Assembly: GCA_947034895.1 (NCBI GenBank)
Contig: OX344763.1
Span: forward strand, 61,523,093-61,587,092
From: Rhytidiadelphus loreus
Lineage: Eukaryota; Streptophyta; Bryopsida; Hypnales; Hylocomiaceae
Direction of reading: 5' to 3'
Length of the DNA stretch: 64,000 nt
Position 1 is the first letter of the stretch. Each line of letters begins with the position of its first letter. The notes below the pieces were generated by a model. That model did no database searches, was not told the DNA's origin, and saw nothing but the letters and a program-made list of their open reading frames with translations. Shown piece after piece: positions 36,456 through 48,218 of the stretch. Made by a program: the position numbers and the translations under genes.

Positions 36456-39418
36456 TCCAATTATCCAAAAAAATATTCATTTGGTGGTAACATTGGATGC
36501 CTTGAATGTTAAACTAGAAATTGGTGCACGAACCTTGTGCTGTATTTCCATGTCCAAGAAAATTGGTCCTCATGAAATTCACGTAAAGAAAAATGTGAAA
36601 ACATGTGGAAAAGGTTGCAATTCCTCTTGAATCCAAATATCCAAAAAAATATTCATTGGGTGGTAACATTGGATGCCTTGAATGTTAAACTAGAAATTGA
36701 TGCACGAACCTTGTGCTGTACTTTCATGTCCAAGAAAATTGGACCTCATGAAATTCACCTAAAGAATAATCTGCAAGCATGTGGTGCAAGTTGCAATTCT
36801 TCTTCAATCCAATTATCCAAAAAAATATTCATTTGGTGGTAACATTGAATGCCTTGAATGTTAAACTAGAAAATAATGCACGAACCTTGTGCTGTACTTT
36901 CATCTCCAAGAAAATTGGACCTCATGAAATACACGTAAAGAAAAATGTGAAAACATGTGGAAAAGGTTGCAATTCCTCTTGAATCCAAATATCCAAAAAA
37001 ATATTCATTTGGTGGTAACATTGGATGCCTTGTATGTTAAACTAGAAATTGATGCACGAACCTTGTGTTGTACTTTCATGTCCAAGAAAATTGGACCTCA
37101 TGAAATTCACCTAAAGAATAATCTGCAAGCATGTGGTGCAAGTTGCAATTCTTCTTCAAACCAATTATCCAAAACAATATTCATTTGGTGGTAACATTGA
37201 ATGCCTTGAATGTCAAACTAGAAATTGATGCACGAACCTTGTGCTGTACTTTCATGCCTAAGAAAATTGGACCTCATGAAATTCACCTAGAGAATAATGT
37301 GCAAGCATGTGGTGCAAGTTGCAATTCTTCTTGAATCCAAATATCCAACAAAATATTCATTGGGTGGTAACATTGAATGCCTTGAATGTTAAACTAGAAA
37401 TTGATGCACGAACCTTGTGCTGTACTTTCATGTCCAAGAAAATTGGACCTCATGAAATTCAACTAGAGAATAATCTGCAAGCATGTGGTGCAAGTTGCAA
37501 TTCTTCTTCAAACCAATTATCCAAAAAAATATTCATTGGGTGGTAACATTAAATGCCTTGAATGTTAAACTAGAAATTGATGCACGAACCTTGTGCTGTA
37601 CTTTCATGCCCAAGAAAATTGGACCTCATGAAATTCACCTAAAGAATAATGTGCAAACATGTGGTGCAAGTTGCAATTCTTCTTGAATCCAAATATCCAA
37701 GAAAATATTCATTTGGTGGTAACATTGGATGCCTTGAATGTCAAACTAGAAATTGATGCACGAACCTTGTGCTGTACTTTCATGCCTAAGAAAATTGGAC
37801 CTCATGAAATTCACCTAGAGAATAATGTGCAAGCATGTGGTGCAAGTTGCAATTCTTCTTGAATCCAAATATCCAACAAAATATTCATTGGGTGGTAACA
37901 TTGAATGCCTTGAATGTTAAACTAGAAATTGATGCACGAACCTTGTGCTGTACTTTCATGTCCAAGAAAATTGGACCTCATGAAATTCAACTAGAGAATA
38001 ATCTGCAAGCATGTGGTGCAAGTTGCAATTCTTCTTCAATCCAAATATCCAAGAAAATATTCATTTGGTGGTAACATTGAATGCCTTGAATGTTAAACTA
38101 GAAATTGATGCACGAACCTTGTACTGTACTTTCATGTCCAAGAAAATTGGACCTCATGAAATTCACCTAAAGAATAATGTGCAAGCATGTGGTGCAAGTT
38201 GCAATTCTTCTTGCATCCAGTTATCCAAAAAAATATTCATTTGGTCCTAACATTGAATGCCTTGAATGTTAAACTAGAAATTGGTGCACGAACCTTGTGC
38301 TGTACTTTCATGTCCAAGAAAATTGGACCTCATGAAATTCACCTAAAGAATAATGTGCAAGCATGTGGTGCAAGTTGCAATTCTTCTTCAATCCAATTAT
38401 CCACAAAAATATTCATTTGGTGGTAACATTGAATGCCTTGAATGTTGAACTAGAAATTGATGCACGAACCTTGTGCTGTCCTTTCATGTCCAAGAAAATT
38501 GGACCTCAGGAAATTCACGTAAAGAAAAATTTGAAAACATGTGGAAAAGGTTGCAATTCCTCTTGAATCCAAATATCCAAAAAAATATTCATTTGGTGGT
38601 AACATTGGATGCCTTGAATGTTAAACTAGAAATTGATGCTTGAACCTTGTGCTGTACTTTCATGTCCAAGAAAATTGGACCTCATGAAATTCACCTAAAG
38701 AATAATGTGCAAGCATGTGGTGCAAGTTGCAATTCTTCTTCAATCCAATTATCCAAAAAAATATTCATTTGGTGGTAACATTGAATGCCTTGAATGTTAA
38801 ACTAGAAATTGATCTACGAACCTTGTGCTGTATTTTCATGTCCAAGAAAATTGGACCTCATGAAATTCACGTAAAGAAAAATGTGAAAACATGTGGAAAA
38901 GGTTGGAATTCCTCTTGAATCCAAATATCCAAAAAAATATTCATTCGGTGGTAACATTGGATGCCTTGTATGTTAAACTAGAAATTGATGCACGAACCTT
39001 GTGCTGTACTTTCATGTCCAAGAAAATTGGACCTCATGAAATTCACCTAAAGAATAATGTGCAAGCATGTGGTGCAAGTTGCAATTCTTCTTCAATCCAA
39101 TTATCCAAAAAAATATTCATTTGGTGGTAACATTGAATGCCTTGAATGTTAAACTAGAAAATAATGCACGAACCTTGTGCTGTACTTTCATCTCCAAGAA
39201 AATTGGACCTCATGAAATTCACCTAAAGAATAATGTGCAAGCATGTGGTGCAAGTTGCAATTCCTCTTCAATCCAATTATCCAAAAAAATATTCATTGGG
39301 TGGTAACATTGGATGCCTTGAATGTCAAACTAGAAATTGATGCACGAACCTTGTGCTGTACTTTCATGTCTAAGAAAATTGGACCTCATGAAATTCAACT
39401 AGAGAATAATGTGCAAGC
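36455..39418 (+). repeat. Transition zone, mixed monomers with a partial trimer duplication
   Basis: About 17 monomers mix P, Q and R types. Monomers 37,307 and 37,835 (CCAACAAAATATTC, ATTCATTGGG, tail AACTAGAGAATAATCTG) read the same 528 bp apart. The preceding right halves, with CATGCCTAAG, also match, so a trimer was partly duplicated. Near 38,246 a copy reads TTTGGTCCTAAC instead of TTTGGTGGTAAC. Near 38,640 GATGCTTGAACC removes the common CpG. Near 38,945 ATTCGGTGG adds a rare CpG. Confidence 0.7.
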
Positions 39419-40122
39419 ATGTGGTGCAAGTTGCAATTCTTCTTGAATCCAAATATCCAAAAAAATATTCATTGGGTGGTAACATTGATTGCCTTGAATG
39501 TTAAACTAGAAATTGATGCACGAACCTTGTGCTGTACTTTCATGTCCAAGAAAATTGGACCTTATGAAATTCACCTAAAGAATAATGTACAAGCATGTGG
39601 TGCAAGTTGCAATTCTTCTTGCATCCAGTTATCCAAAAAAATATTCATTTGGTGGTAACATTGAATGCCTTGAATGTTAAACTAGAAATTGATCTACGAA
39701 CCTTGTGCTGTACTTTCATGTCCAAGAAAATTGGACCTCATGAAATTCACGTAAAGAAAAATGTGAAAACATGTGGAAAAGGTTGGAATTCCTCTTGAAT
39801 CCAAATATCCAAAAAAATATTCATTGGGTGGTAACATTGATTGCCTTGAATGTTAAACTAGAAATTGATGCACGAACCTTGTGCTGTACTTTCATGTCCA
39901 AGAAAATTGGACCTCATGAAATTCACCTAGGGAATAATGTGCAAGCATGTGGTGCAAGTTGCAATTCTTCTTGCATCCAGTTATCCAAAAAAATATTCAT
40001 TTGGTGGTAACATTGAATGCCTTGAATGTTAAACTAGAAATTGATCTACGAACCTTGTGCTGTACTTTCATGTCCAAGAAAATTGGACCTCATGAAATTC
40101 ACGTAAAGAAAAATGTGAAAAC
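39419..40122 (+). repeat. Tandem dimer (2 x 352 bp)
   Basis: Monomers 39,419 and 39,595 are followed by similar monomers 39,771 and 39,947. Shared unusual bases are ATTGATTGCC near 39,485 and 39,837 and the GCATCCAG to GATCTACG monomer. Private differences are CCTTATGAAATTC near 39,560 and CACCTAGGGAATAAT near 39,925. The head of 39,419 is the GGTGCAAG type and that of 39,771 is the GGAAAAGG type. Confidence 0.75.
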
Positions 40123-40217
40123 ATGTGGAAAAGGTTGGAATTCCTCTTGAATCCAAATATCCAAAAAAATATTCATTGGGTGGTAACATTGAATGCCTTG
40201 AATGTTAAACTAGAAAT

Positions 40218-41117
40218 TGGTGCACGAACCTTGTGCTGTATTTCCATGTCCAAGAAAATTGGTCCTCATGAAATTCACGTAAAGAAAAATGTGAAAACAT
40301 GTGGAAAAGGTTGGAATTCCTCTTGCATCCAGTTATCCAAATAAATATTCATTTGGTGGTAACATTGGATGCCTTGTATGTTAAACTAGAAATTGGTGCA
40401 CGAACCTTGTGCTGTATTTTCATGTCCAAGAAAATTGGACCTCATGAAATTCACGTAAAGAAAAATGTGAAAACATGTGGAAAAGGTTGGAATTCCTCTT
40501 GCATCCAGTTATCCAAAAAAATATTCATTTGGTGGTAACATTGGATGCCTTGTATGTTAATCTAGAAATTGATGCACGAACCTTGTGCTGTACTTTCATG
40601 TCCAAGAAAATTGGACCTCATGAAATTCACCTAAACAATAATGTGCAAGCATGTGGTGCAAGTTGCAATTCTTCTTCAATCCAATTATCCAAAAAAATAT
40701 TCATTTGGTGGTAACATTGAATGCCTTGAATATTAAACTAGAAATTGATCTACGAACCTTGTGCTGTACTTTCATGTCCAAGAAAATTGGACCTCAGGAA
40801 ATTCACGTAAAGAAAAATGTGAAAACATGTGGAAAAGGTTGCAATTCCTCTTGAATCCAAATATCCAAAAGAATATTCATTGGGTGGTAACATTGGATGC
40901 CTTGAATGTTAAACTAGAAATTGATGCACGAACCTTGTGCTGTACTTTCATGTCCAAGAAAATTGGACCTCATGAAATTCACCTAAAGAATAATCTGCAA
41001 GCATGTGGTGCAAGTTGCAATTCTTCTTCAATCCAATTATCCAAAAAAATATTCATTTGGTGGTAACATTGAATGCCTTGAATGTTAAACTAGAAATTGA
41101 TCTACGAACCTTGTGCT
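40218..41117 (+). repeat. Five-monomer segment, copy 1 of a 9-monomer-spaced duplication
   Basis: This matches 41,802-42,701 at an offset of 1,584 bp. The shared marker is CCAAATAAATATTC near 40,337 and 41,921, followed by GTATGTTAATCTAG and AATATTAAAC monomers in the same order. Differences include CTAAACAATAAT near 40,632 against CTAAAGAATAAT, CCAAAAGAATATTC near 40,870, and CACATAAAG near 41,863. Confidence 0.75.
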
Positions 41118-41214
41118 GTACTTTCATGTCCAAGAAAATTGGACCTCATGAAATTCACGTAAAGAAAAATGTGAAAACATGTGGAAAAGGTTGGAATTCC
41201 TCTTGAATCCAAAT

Positions 41215-42000
41215 ATCCAAAAAATTATTCATTGGGTGGTAACATTGATTGCCTTGAATGTTAAACTAGAAATTGATGCACGAACCTTGTGCTGTACTTT
41301 CATGTCCAAGAAAATTGGACCTCATGAAATTCACCTAAAGAATAATGTGCAAGCATGTGGTGCAAGTTGCAATTCTTCTTGCATCCAGTTATCCAAAAAA
41401 ATATTCATTCGGTGGTAACATTGAATGCCTTGAATGTGAAACTAGAAATTGATCTACGAACGTTGTGCTGTACTTTCATGTCCAAGAAAATTGGACCTCA
41501 TAAAATTCACGTAAAGAAAAATGTGAAAACATGTGGAAAAGGTTGGAATTCCTCTTGAATCCAAATATCCAAAAAAATATTCATTTGGTGGTAACATTGG
41601 ATGCCTTGAATGTTAAACTAGAAATTGATGCACGAACCTTGTGCTGTACTTTCATGTCCAAGAAAATTGGACCTCATGAAATTCACCTAAAGAATAATGT
41701 GCAAGCATGTGGTGCAAGTTGCAATTCTTCTTGCATCCAATTATCCAAAAAAATATTCATTTGGTGGTAACATTGAATGCCTTGAATGTTAAACTAGAAA
41801 TTGGTGCACGAACCTTGTGCTGTATTTCCATGTCCAAGAAAATTGGTCCTCATGAAATTCACATAAAGAAAAATGTGAAAACATGTGGAAAAGGTTGGAA
41901 TTCCTCTTGCATCCAGTTATCCAAATAAATATTCATTTGGTGGTAACATTGGATGCCTTGTATGTTAAACTAGAAATTGGTGCACGAACCTTGTGCTGTA
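41215..42000 (+). repeat. Detached copy of the first five monomers of unit T
   Basis: This matches 43,151-43,936 (offset 1,936 bp) and 48,431-49,216. Markers shared by the three are ATTCGGTGG (near 41,409, 43,345, 48,625), CGAACGTTGTG (near 41,458, 43,394, 48,674) and CCTCATAAAATTC (near 41,498, 43,434, 48,714). It shows that pieces of unit T existed here before, or were copied independently of, the large T duplication. Confidence 0.78.
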
Positions 42001-42938
42001 TTTTCATGTCCAAGAAAATTGGACCTCATGAAATTCACGTAAAGAAAAATGTGAAAACATGTGGAAAAGGTTGGAATTCCTCTTGCATCCAGTTATCCAA
42101 AAAAATATTCATTTGGTGGTAACATTGGATGCCTTGTATGTTAATCTAGAAATTGATGCACGAACCTTGTGCTGTACTTTCATGTCCAAGAAAATTGGAC
42201 CTCATGAAATTCACCTAAAGAATAATGTGCAAGCATGTGGTGCAAGTTGCAATTCTTCTTCAATCCAATTATCCAAAAAAATATTCATTTGGTGGTAACA
42301 TTGAATGCCTTGAATATTAAACTAGAAATTGATCTACGAACCTTGTGCTGTACTTTCATGTCCAAGAAAATTGGACCTCAGGAAATTCACGTAAAGAAAA
42401 ATGTGAAAACATGTGGAAAAGGTTGCAATTCCTCTTGAATCCAAATATCCAAAAAAATATTCATTGGGTGGTAACATTGGATGCCTTGAATGTTAAACTA
42501 GAAATTGATGCACGAACCTTGTGCTGTACTTTCATGTCCAAGAAAATTGGACCTCATGAAATTCACCTAAAGAATAATCTGCAAGCATGTGGTGCAAGTT
42601 GCAATTCTTCTTCAATCCAATTATCCAAAAAAATATTCATTTGGTGGTAACATTGAATGCCTTGAATGTTAAACTAGAAATTGATCTACGAACCTTGTGC
42701 TGTATTTTCATGTCCATGAAAATTGGACCTCATGAAATTCACGTAAAGAAAAATGTGAAAACATGTGGAAAAGGTTGGAATTCCTCTTGCATCCAGTTAT
42801 CCAAAAAAATATTCATTTGGTGGTAACATTGGATGCCTTGTATGTTAATCTAGAAATTGATGCACGAACCTTGTGCTGTACTTTCATGTCCAAGAAAATT
42901 GGACCTCATGAAATTCACCTAAAGAATAATGTGCAAGC

Positions 42939-45900
42939 ATGTGGTGCAAGTTGCAATTCTTCTTGAATCCAAATATCCAAAAAAATATTCATTGGGTGGT
43001 AACATTGATTGCCTTGAATGTTAAACTAGAAATTGATGCACGAACCTTGTGCTGTACTTTCATGTCCAAGAAAATTGGACCTCATGAAATTCAACTAGAG
43101 AATAATGTGCAAGCATGTGGTGCAAGTTGCAATTCTTCTTGAATCCAAATATCCAAAAAAATATTCATTGGGTGGTAACATTGATTGCCTTGAATGTTAA
43201 ACTAGAAATTGATGCACGAACCTTGTGCTGTACTTTCATGTCCAAGAAAATTGGACCTCATGAAATTCACCTAAAGAATAATGTGCAAGCATGTGGTGCA
43301 AGTTGCAATTCTTCTTGCATCCAGTTATCCAAAAAAATATTCATTCGGTGGTAACATTGAATGCCTTGAATGTTAAACTAGAAATTGATCTACGAACGTT
43401 GTGCTGTACTTTCATGTCCAAGAAAATTGGACCTCATAAAATTCACGTAAAGAAAAATGTGAAAACATGTGGAAAAGGTTGGAATTCCTCTTGAATCCAA
43501 ATATCCAAAAAAATATTCATTCGGTGGTAACATTGGATGCCTTGAATGTTAAACTAGAAATTGATGCACGAACCTTGTGCTGTACTTTCATGTCCAAGAA
43601 AATTGGACCTCATGAAATTCACCTAAAGAATAATGTGCAAGCATGTGGTGCAAGTTGCAATTCTTCTTGCATCCAATTATCCAAAAAAATATTCATTTGG
43701 TGGTAACATTGAATGCCTTGAATGTTAAACTAGAAATTGGTGCACGAACCTTGTGCTGTATTTCCATGTCCAAGAAAATTGGTCCTCATGAAATTCACGT
43801 AAAGAAAAATGTGAAAACATGTGGAAAAGGTTGGAATTCCTCTTGCATCCAGTTATCCAAATAAATATTCATTTGGTGGTAACATTGGATGCCTTGTATG
43901 TTAAACTAGAAATTGGTGCACGAACCTTGTGCTGTATTTTCATGTCCAAGAAAATTGGACCTCATGAAATTCACCTAAAGAATAATGTGCAAGCACGTGG
44001 TGCAAGTTGCAATTCTTCTTCAATCCAATTATCCAAAAAAATATTCATTTGGTGGTAACATTGAATGCCTTGAATGTTAAACTAGAAATTGATCTACGAA
44101 CCTTGTGCTGTACTTTCATGTCCAAGAAAATTGGACCTCATGAAATTCACGTAAAGAAAAATGTGAAAACATGTGGAAAAGGTTGGAATTCCTCTTGCAT
44201 CCAGTTATCCAAAAAAATATTCATTTGGTGGTAACATTGGATGCCTTGTATGTTAATCTAGAAATTGATGCACGAACCTTGTGCTGTACTTTCATGTCCA
44301 AGAAAATTGGACCTCATGAAATTCACCTAAAGAATAATGTGCAAGCATGTGGTGCAAGTTGCAATTCTTCTTCAAACCAATTATCCAAAAAAATATTCAT
44401 TTGGTGGTAACATTGAATGCCTTGAATGCTGAACTAGAAATTGATGCACGAACCTTGTGCTGTCCTTTCATGTCCAAGAAAATTGGACCTCATGAAATTC
44501 ACCTAAAGAATAATGTGCAAGCATGTGGTGCAAGTTGCAATTCTTCTTCAATCCAATTATCCACAAAAATATTCATTTGGTGGTCACATTGAATGCCTTG
44601 AATGCTGAACTAGAAATTGATGCACGAACCTTGTGCTGTCCTTTCATGTCCAAGAAAATTGGACCTCATGAAATTCACCTAAAGAATAATGTGCAAGCAT
44701 GTGGTGCAAGTTGCAATTCCTCTTGAATCCAAATATCCAAAAAAATATTCATTTGGTGGTAACATTGGATGCCTTGAATGTTAAACTAGAAATTGATGCA
44801 CGAACCTTGTGCTGTACTTTCATGTCCAAGAAAATTGGACCTCATGAAATTCACCTAAAGAATAATCTGCAAGCATGTGGTGCAAGTTGCAATTCTTCTT
44901 CAATCCAATTATCCAAAAAAATATTCATTTGGTGGTAACATTGAATGCCTTGAATGTTAAACTAGAAATTGATGCACGAACCTTGTGCTGTATTTTCATG
45001 TCCAAGAAAATTGGACCTCATGAAATTCACGTAAAGAAAAATGTGAAAACATGTGGAAAAGGTTGGAATTCCTCTTGCATCCAGTTATCCAAAAAAATAT
45101 TCATTTGGTGGTAACATTGGATGCCTTGTATGTTAATCTAGAAATTGATGCACGAACCTTGTGCTGTACTTTCATGTCCAAGAAAATTGGACCTCATGAA
45201 ATTCACCTAAAGAATAATGTGCAAGCATGTGGTACAAGTTGCAATTCTTCTTCAATCCAATTATCCAAAAAAATATTCATTTGGTGGTAACATTGAATGC
45301 CTTGAATGTTAAACTAGAAAATCATGCACGAACCTTGTGCTGTACTTTCATCTCCAAGAAAATTGGACCTCATGAAATTCACGTAAAGAAAAATGTGAAA
45401 ACATGTGGAAAAGGTTGGAATTCCTCTTGAATCCAAATATCCAAAAAAATATTCATTTGGTGGTAACATTGGATGCCTTGAATGTTAAACTAGAAATTGA
45501 TGCACGAACCTTGTGCTGTACTTTCATGTCCAAGAAAATTGGACCTCATGAAATTCACCTAAAGAATAATGTGCAAGCATGTGGTGCAAGTTGCAATTCT
45601 TCTTGCATCCAGTTATCCAAAAAAATATTCATTTGGTGGTAACATTGAATGCCTTGAATGTTAAACTAGAAATTGATCTACGAACCTTGTGCTGTACTTT
45701 CATGTCCAAGAAAATTGGACCTCATGAAATTCACGTAAAGAATAATGTGCAAGCATGTGGTGAAAGTTGCAATTCTTCTTGGATCCAGTTATCTAAAAAA
45801 ATATTCATTTGGTGGTAACATTGAATGCCTTGAATGTTAAACTAGAAATTGGTGCACGAACCTTGTGCTGTACTTTCATGTCCAAGAAAATTGGACCTCA

Positions 45901-48218
45901 TGAAATTCACCTAAAGAATAATGTGCAAGCATGTGGTGCGAGTTGCAATTCTTCTTCAATCCAATTATCCACAAAAATATTCATTTGGTGGTAACATTGA
46001 ATGCCTTGAATGTTGAACTAGAAATTGATCTACGAACCTTGTGCTGTCCTTTCATGTCCAAGAAAATTGGACCTCAGGAAATTCACGTAAAGAAAAATGT
46101 GAAAACATGTGGAAAAGGTTGCAATTCCTCTTGAATCCAAATATCCAAAAAAATATTCATTGGGTGGTAACATTGGATGCCTTGAATGTTAAACTAGAAA
46201 TTGATGCACGAACCTTGTGCTGTACTTTCATCTCCAAGAAAATTGGACTTCATGAAATTCACGTAAAGAAAAATGTGAAAACATGTGGAAAAGGTTGGAA
46301 TTCCTCTTGAATCCAAATATCCAAAAAAATATTCATTTGGTGGTAACATTGGATGCCTTGAATGTTAAACTAGAAATTGATGCACGAACCTTGTGCTGTA
46401 CTTTCATGTCCAAGAAAATTGGACCTCATGAAATTCACCTAAAGAATAATGTGCAAGCATGTGGTGCAAGTTGCAATTCTTCTTGAATCCAAATATCCAA
46501 GAAAATATTCATTTGGTGGTAACATTGAATGCCTTGAATGTTAAACTAGAAAATAATGCACGAACCTTGTGCTGTACTTTCATGTCCAAGAAAATTGGAC
46601 CTCATGAAATTCACCTAAAGAATAATGTGCAAGCATGTGGTGCAAGTTGCAATTCTTCTTGCATCCAGTTAACCAAAAAAATATTCATTTGGTGGTAACA
46701 TTGAATGCCTTGAATGTTAAACTAGAAATTGATCCACGAACCTTGTGCTGTATTTTCATGTCCAAGAAAATTGGACCTCATGAAATTCACGTAAAGAAAA
46801 ATGTGAAAACATGTGGAAAAGGTTGGAATTCCTCTCGAATCCAAATATCCAAAAAAATATTCATTTGGTGGTAACATTGGATGCCTTGAATGTGAAACTA
46901 GAAATTGATGCACGAACCTTGTGCTGTACTTTCATCTCCAAGAAAATTGGACTTCATGAAATTCACCTAAAGAAAAATGTGAAAACATGTGGAAAAGGTT
47001 GGAATTCCTCTTGAATCCAAATATCCAAAAAAATATTCATTTGGTGGTAACATTGGATGCCTTGAATGTGAAACTAGAAATTGATGCACGAACCTTGTGC
47101 TGTACTTTCATGTCCAAGAAAATTGGACCTCATGAAATTCACCTAAAGAATAATGTGCAAGCATGTGGTGCAAGTTGCAATTCTTCTTGCATCCAGTTAT
47201 CCAGAAAAATATTCATTTGGTGGTAACATTGAATGCCTTGAATGTTAAACTAGAAATTGATCTACGAACCTTGTGCTGTACTTTCATGTCCAAGAAAATT
47301 GGACCTCATGAAATTCACCTAAAGAATAATGTGCAAGCATGTGGTGCAAGTTGCAATTCTTCTTCAATCCAATTATCCAAAAAAATATTCATTTGGTGGT
47401 AACATTGGATGCCTTGAATGTTAAACTAGAAATTGATGCACGAACCTTGTGCTGTACTTTCATGTCCAAGAAAATTGGACCTCATGAAATTCACCTAAAG
47501 AATAATCTGCAAGCATGTGGTGCAAGTTGCAATTCTTCTTCAATCCAATTATCCAAAAAAATATTCATTTGGTGGTAACATTGAATGCCTTGAATGTTAA
47601 ACTAGAAATTGATCTACGAACCTTGTGCTGTATTTTCATGTCCAAGAAAATTGGACCTCATGAAATTCACGTAAAGAAAAATGTGAATACATGTGGAAAA
47701 GGTTGGAATTCCTCTCGAATCCAAATATCCAAAAAAATATTCATTTGGTGGTAACATTGGATGCCTTGTATGTGAAACTAGAAATTGATGCACGAACCTT
47801 GTGCTGTACTTTCATGTCCAAGAAAATTGGACCTCATGAAATTCACCTATAGAATAATGTGCAAGCATGTGGTGCAAGTTGCAATTCTTCTTCAAACCAA
47901 TTATCCAAAAAAATATTCATTTGGTGGTAACATTGAATGCCTTGAATGTTAAACTAGAAAATAATGCAGGAACCTTGTGCTGTACTTTCATCTCCAAGAA
48001 AATTGGACCTCATGAAATTCACCTAAAGAATAATGTGCAAGCATGTGGTGCAAGTTGCAATTCTTCTTCACACCAATTATCCAAAAAAATATTCATTGGG
48101 TGGTAACATTGAATGCCTTGAATGGTAAACTAGAAATTGATGCACGAACCTTGTGCTGTACTTTCATGTCCAAGAAAATTGGACCTCATGAAATTCACCT
48201 AAAGAATAATGTGCAAGC
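42939..48218 (+). repeat. Higher-order unit T1 (30 monomers, 5,280 bp)
   Basis: Followed directly by T2, with the same monomer order. Rare markers present in both units are ACGAACGTTG, GGTACAAG (45,232; 50,864), TTGGATCCAG (45,780; 51,412), GGTGCGAG (45,937; 51,569), CCAGTTAACC (46,666; 52,298), GTGAATACATG (47,685; 53,317), CCTATAGAAT (47,847; 53,479), GCAGGAACC (47,967; 53,599) and AATGGTAAAC (48,122; 53,754). By eye I found about ten single-base differences, including GCACGTGG here near 43,994, GGTCACATT near 44,583, GATCCACG near 46,733 and CACACC near 48,069. Identity is therefore well above 99%. Confidence 0.88.

Noticed and set aside
43521..43540. CENP-B-box-like motif at the rare ATTCGGTGGTAAC variants (also near 38,945, 41,409, 43,345, 48,625)
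   Set aside because: TTCG is present but the required A five bases later and the following CGGG are missing. The motif occurs in only about five monomers, created by a single T-to-C change.
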